Origin: Eubacteriales Family XIII. Incertae Sedis bacterium
GTDB lineage: Bacteria > Bacillota > Clostridia > Peptostreptococcales > Anaerovoracaceae
DNA: 38,406 nucleotides
NCBI GenBank assembly: GCA_031272365.1
Contig: JAISTX010000084.1
Coordinates: forward strand, 1 to 38,406
Direction: 5' to 3'
Under the pieces are notes generated by a model. It did no database searches. It was not told where the DNA came from and saw nothing but the letters and a program-made list of their open reading frames with translations. This document shows, piece after piece, positions 36,321 through 38,406 of this stretch (its first letter is position 1; each line of letters opens with the position of its first letter). The position numbers and the translations under genes were made by a program.

Positions 36321-37448
36321 ATGAAAGGAAAGAAAAGATTTGCGTTACTGATTGCGGTGGTCATGGTGCTCACCATGGGGCTTGCGGCTTGCGGCGGCGA
36401 CAGTGGCAGCGCTGCGGAGCCGGCGGGGTCCACGGGCGGGTCTTCGGCCGCGGTGTCGGATGACGCGCCCGCCGCGAGCGACATCACGATCGCGATGCTC
36501 CCGAAATTCAAAGGCGAAAACTATTTCGATGCGGTCAAGGTCGGCGCCGAGGAAGCGGCGGCCGAGCTGGGCATCGAGCTGCTCTACGACGGCCCGCCGC
36601 AGTCCGACGCGACGAACCAGAACCAGGTGAACATCCTCGAGGGCTGGATCGCCCAGGGTGTTGACGCCATCTTGGTCTCGCCGAACGACCCGACGGCCAT
36701 CGCGCCGACGATCGAGAAGGCGCAGGCCGAGGGCATCAAGGTCATCACGTTCGACGCGGATGCGGATGTGCGCGACCTGTTCATCAACCAGGCGTCCTAT
36801 GACGCCATCGGCACGGGCATGGTCAAGGCCGTCGCGGACAAGATGGAAGCCAAGGGCTACGGCCCGGACAACCCGATCAACCTCGGGATCGTCTCCTCGG
36901 CGAAGACGGACGCGAACCAGGCCGCGTGGCTGGAAGCGATCAAGGCGCTCATCGCGACGGACGAGTACAGCTGGATGAAGATTGCGAACGAGGACACGGA
37001 CGTCTACTACCCGGGCCCGGACGAGACGAAGACCCAGCAGGACGCGGGCACGCTCGTCTCCCGCATGGGGACCGGGGCCGACCAGATCCAGGCGGCCATA
37101 GGCCTCTCCTCGATGGCGACGCCGGCGCTTGCGGCCCAGTATGAGTCCGCGGCAGCCAAGCCGGACCCGACGAAGGTGACGATGACGGGCCTTGCGACGC
37201 CGAACGCGCTGAAGGACTACATCCTCAACGACGAGAACCCGCTTGACACGGGCGTGCTGTGGAACTGCATGGACCTCGGCTACCTGTCGGTGCAGGCCGC
37301 CTACCAGCTGGCGACGGGCGAGATCACGACGGATTCGCCCTCGATGTCGGCGGGCCGCCTCGGCGAGCGCGAGATCGCGGACAACACGGTCCTGCTCGGC
37401 GACGCGCTGATCTTCGACAAGGACAACATCGACCAGTTCAACTACTAA
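36321..37448 (+). CDS. Substrate-binding lipoprotein of LsrB/RhaS type
   Basis: This 375-aa lipoprotein has a signal peptide ending in lipobox L-A-A-C24 and a Gly/Ser/Ala-rich linker. Then comes a type I periplasmic-binding fold: ITIAMLPKFKGENYFDAVKV, GVDAILVSPNDPTAI, VITFDADAD, and LWNCMDLGYLSVQAAYQLATG. These match the autoinducer-2/rhamnose-binding group more than ribose or galactose binders. Of the LsrB AI-2 contacts I remember, the Lys and two Asp are present. The Gln next to the second Asp is Ala, and the Pro-x-Ala pair is not kept. The ligand is therefore more likely a deoxysugar or an unknown than AI-2. ATG 36321 has a strong AAAGGAGG site. No AI-2 kinase (lsrK) or processing genes are present. 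A terminator follows. Confidence 0.9.
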   Translation: MKGKKRFALLIAVVMVLTMGLAACGGDSGSAAEPAGSTGGSSAAVSDDAPAASDITIAMLPKFKGENYFDAVKVGAEEAAAELGIELLYDGPPQSDATNQNQVNILEGWIAQGVDAILVSPNDPTAIAPTIEKAQAEGIKVITFDADADVRDLFINQASYDAIGTGMVKAVADKMEAKGYGPDNPINLGIVSSAKTDANQAAWLEAIKALIATDEYSWMKIANEDTDVYYPGPDETKTQQDAGTLVSRMGTGADQIQAAIGLSSMATPALAAQYESAAAKPDPTKVTMTGLATPNALKDYILNDENPLDTGVLWNCMDLGYLSVQAAYQLATGEITTDSPSMSAGRLGEREIADNTVLLGDALIFDKDNIDQFNY

Positions 37449-37473
37449 TATTTGATACGGTCCTCCAAGCTAC

Positions 37474-37525
37474 GGGGGGCGGCCGGATGGGCAGCTTGGC
37501 TGCCCAGGGGCCGCCTCCCCTTTTT
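37474..37525 (+). terminator. Rho-independent terminator of the ABC operon
   Basis: The outer stem GGGGGGCGGCC pairs with GGCCGCCTCCCC (one bulge). The inner stem TGGGCAGC pairs with GCTGCCCA over a TTG loop. A TTTTT tract follows directly (37521-37525). It lies 25 bp after the binding-protein stop. Confidence 0.85.
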
Positions 37526-37576
37526 GTGGTATGATGAAGCGTATGCAACGTGCTTTTTCATGCAGGAGGGTTGGGT

Positions 37577-38047
37577 ATGGCCGACGATCGTTTGAACAAT
37601 CAACCGCAAGGGCCGCCGGGGCAGCCGTATGGGCCGCAAGGACCACAGGGGCAGCCGGGGCAGCCGTATGGGCCGCAGGGCTACGGGCAGCCGGCGTCGC
37701 CTTCTGCGCAGCCGCAGCAACCGGGGCAGCCGGGGCAGCCGTATGGGCCGCAAGGGCAGCCTATCTACAACATCTACATGATGCCGCCGCAGCAGCAGGG
37801 GAAAACACCGAACCGGCTCGGCAACCACGGCATGACGCTGAGCTTGTTCGGGCTGATCTTTTGCTGGGTCCCGGTGCTGGACGTCATCCTGCTCGCGCTG
37901 GGCTTCATACTCTCCATCGCCGGCGCCTGCCGGAAAAGCACCTACAAGAAAGGGACGGCGGCCGCCGGGATCGTGCTCTCGACCATCGGCTGGATCATCC
38001 TCCTCGCGCTCTGGAGCGTCATCACCTCCTGGATGGGAACCGAATAG
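37577..38047 (+). CDS. Pro/Gly/Gln-rich two-helix membrane protein (DUF4190-like)
   Basis: The 156-aa protein begins with about 70 residues of low-complexity repeats (GQPYGPQG and GQPGQP units, several nearly identical at DNA level). Two hydrophobic segments follow (about LFGLIFCWVPVLDVILLALGF and AGIVLSTIGWIILLALW) joined by a basic loop, CRKSTYKKG. This layout is common in Gram-positive DUF4190-type proteins of unknown function. ATG 37577 is preferred over 37550 because AGGAGG lies about 8 nt upstream. The repeats could vary in number by slippage. Confidence 0.85.
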   Translation: MADDRLNNQPQGPPGQPYGPQGPQGQPGQPYGPQGYGQPASPSAQPQQPGQPGQPYGPQGQPIYNIYMMPPQQQGKTPNRLGNHGMTLSLFGLIFCWVPVLDVILLALGFILSIAGACRKSTYKKGTAAAGIVLSTIGWIILLALWSVITSWMGTE

Positions 38048-38072
38048 GGCAGGGCGCAAGTGCGGGCACCAA

Positions 38073-38137
38073 TGTCATTCCGGGCTTGACCCGGAATCCA
38101 TGCTCAAATCGAAAGGCGGATGCGCCAGCATCCGGCC
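38073..38137 (+). repeat. Dispersed REP-like palindromic repeat, copy 2
   Basis: This is the second full copy of the 65-bp element at 11275-11338, in the same orientation, with differences only in the linker (TGCTCAAATCGAA against TACACAAATCAAC). It contains the same TTCCGGGCTTGACCCGGAA palindrome and CGGATGC-GCCA-GCATCCG hairpin. It lies 26 bp after the stop of the Pro/Gly/Gln-rich protein, again intergenic. Confidence 0.85.
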
Positions 38138-38176
38138 ACCTTGTAAGGCGGGCCGTCGCGACGTGTTTTCGCCCTG

Positions 38177-38207
38177 TTGACAGAGCCAGGCCTTCGGGGT
38201 ATATAAT
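38177..38207 (+). promoter_or_regulatory. Consensus vegetative promoter of the terminal lipoprotein gene
   Basis: A perfect TTGACA (38177-38182) precedes TATATA (38200-38205, 17-bp spacer), overlapping a perfect TATAAT (38202-38207, 19-bp spacer). Transcription would start near 38213 and include AAGGAG before the ATG at 38231. Confidence 0.75.
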
Positions 38208-38230
38208 GGGCGCAAGGAGAGCGTGTTTAT

Positions 38231-38406
38231 ATGATACGGAGAGCGATTGCGATTCTGCTTTGTGCCTCGGCCCTTGTGGCCGTCCTGCTGTCGTCGGGCT
38301 GCGGGTGGTTCGACCCGCTTGCGGAGGCGCGCACGAAGAGCGACCTCGAGGCGAAGTACGGCGAGGAGTTCAAGGTATTTGAGATCAAGGGCGAGAGCCT
38401 GAACGG
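38231..38406 (+). CDS. Putative lipoprotein (3' partial)
   Basis: Only the first 58 residues are in the window. A basic N-terminus (MIRR) and hydrophobic core end at a lipobox-like S-S-G-C24, less typical than L-A-G-C. Mature sequence starts CGWFDPLAEARTKSDLEAKY. AAGGAG lies about 11 nt upstream of ATG 38231, and a consensus promoter precedes it. No family can be assigned from this fragment. Confidence 0.75.
   Translation, partial: MIRRAIAILLCASALVAVLLSSGCGWFDPLAEARTKSDLEAKYGEEFKVFEIKGESLN

Noticed and set aside
36321-37448. Firm assignment as lsrB
   Set aside because: Several AI-2 contact residues are not conserved by eye and no lsr processing genes are present. Only the LsrB/RhaS group is claimed.
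37445-38059. Minus-strand frame of about 204 codons opposite the Pro/Gly/Gln-rich protein
   Set aside because: It reads the terminator and the repeat DNA in antisense; the plus-strand gene has a good ribosome site and membrane helices.

Overview
The window is a GC-rich (by eye roughly 60-65 %) bacterial chromosome segment carrying about 27 protein genes and no rRNA, tRNA, CRISPR array, transposase or phage gene that I can see. An anaerobic Gram-positive-type bacterium fits best, most likely a high-GC member of the Clostridia (Bacillota). The reasons are a class III (anaerobic) ribonucleotide reductase, short-form HisG working with HisZ, an InlB-type surface protein, several lipobox lipoproteins, a clostridial-type citrate synthase and AraC/sugar-ABC modules. 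The taxon is inferred; no marker gene in the window settles it.

Layout. 1-6407: C-terminal 2.1 kb-residue part of a giant repeat-bearing surface protein with a membrane-embedded tail. 6419-9470: promoter and nrdD-nrdG. 9471-9758: an AT-rich convergent gap with a cluster of DnaA-box-like sites and a strong hairpin. 9759-12047 (minus): citrate synthase and an RsuA/RluB-type pseudouridine synthase, separated by a dispersed palindromic repeat. 12160-13422 (plus): saccharopine-dehydrogenase-family enzyme, overlapping tail-to-tail with a Vsr-type endonuclease that lies just downstream of a large hybrid histidine kinase (13405-17694, minus). 17812-31603 (plus): a long co-directional run comprising an unknown protein, a HisZ-HisG fusion, an ECF sigma factor, a putative membrane-bound partner, a VWA lipoprotein, a small membrane protein and then seven tightly coupled genes. 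31580-37448: an AraC-type regulator diverging from an ABC transporter in ATPase-permease-permease-binding protein order. 37577-38406: a Pro/Gly/Gln-rich membrane protein and the start of a lipoprotein.

The most remarkable part is 24569-31603. Seven genes are packed with a 4-nt gap or overlaps of 1-17 nt: CTP-dependent lipid/polyprenol kinase family, CarS-like CDP-lipid synthase (PF01864 type), CDP-alcohol phosphatidyltransferase of PssA type, phosphatidylserine decarboxylase, UbiA-family prenyltransferase, a PEP-synthase/rifampicin-phosphotransferase-like dikinase without a PEP domain, and a GNAT-like protein. The set resembles the late steps of archaeal phospholipid synthesis (prenyl transfer, CDP activation, serine headgroup, decarboxylation), or alternatively a diacylglycerol-to-phosphatidylethanolamine route with extra modification. 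A sigma factor, putative anti-sigma protein and VWA lipoprotein directly upstream suggest envelope-linked control. Heptanucleotide repeats lie at the 3' ends of both the sigma and the putative anti-sigma gene and supply their last codons and stops.

Functional statements rest on motif recognition by eye. No database search, alignment or structure prediction was run.
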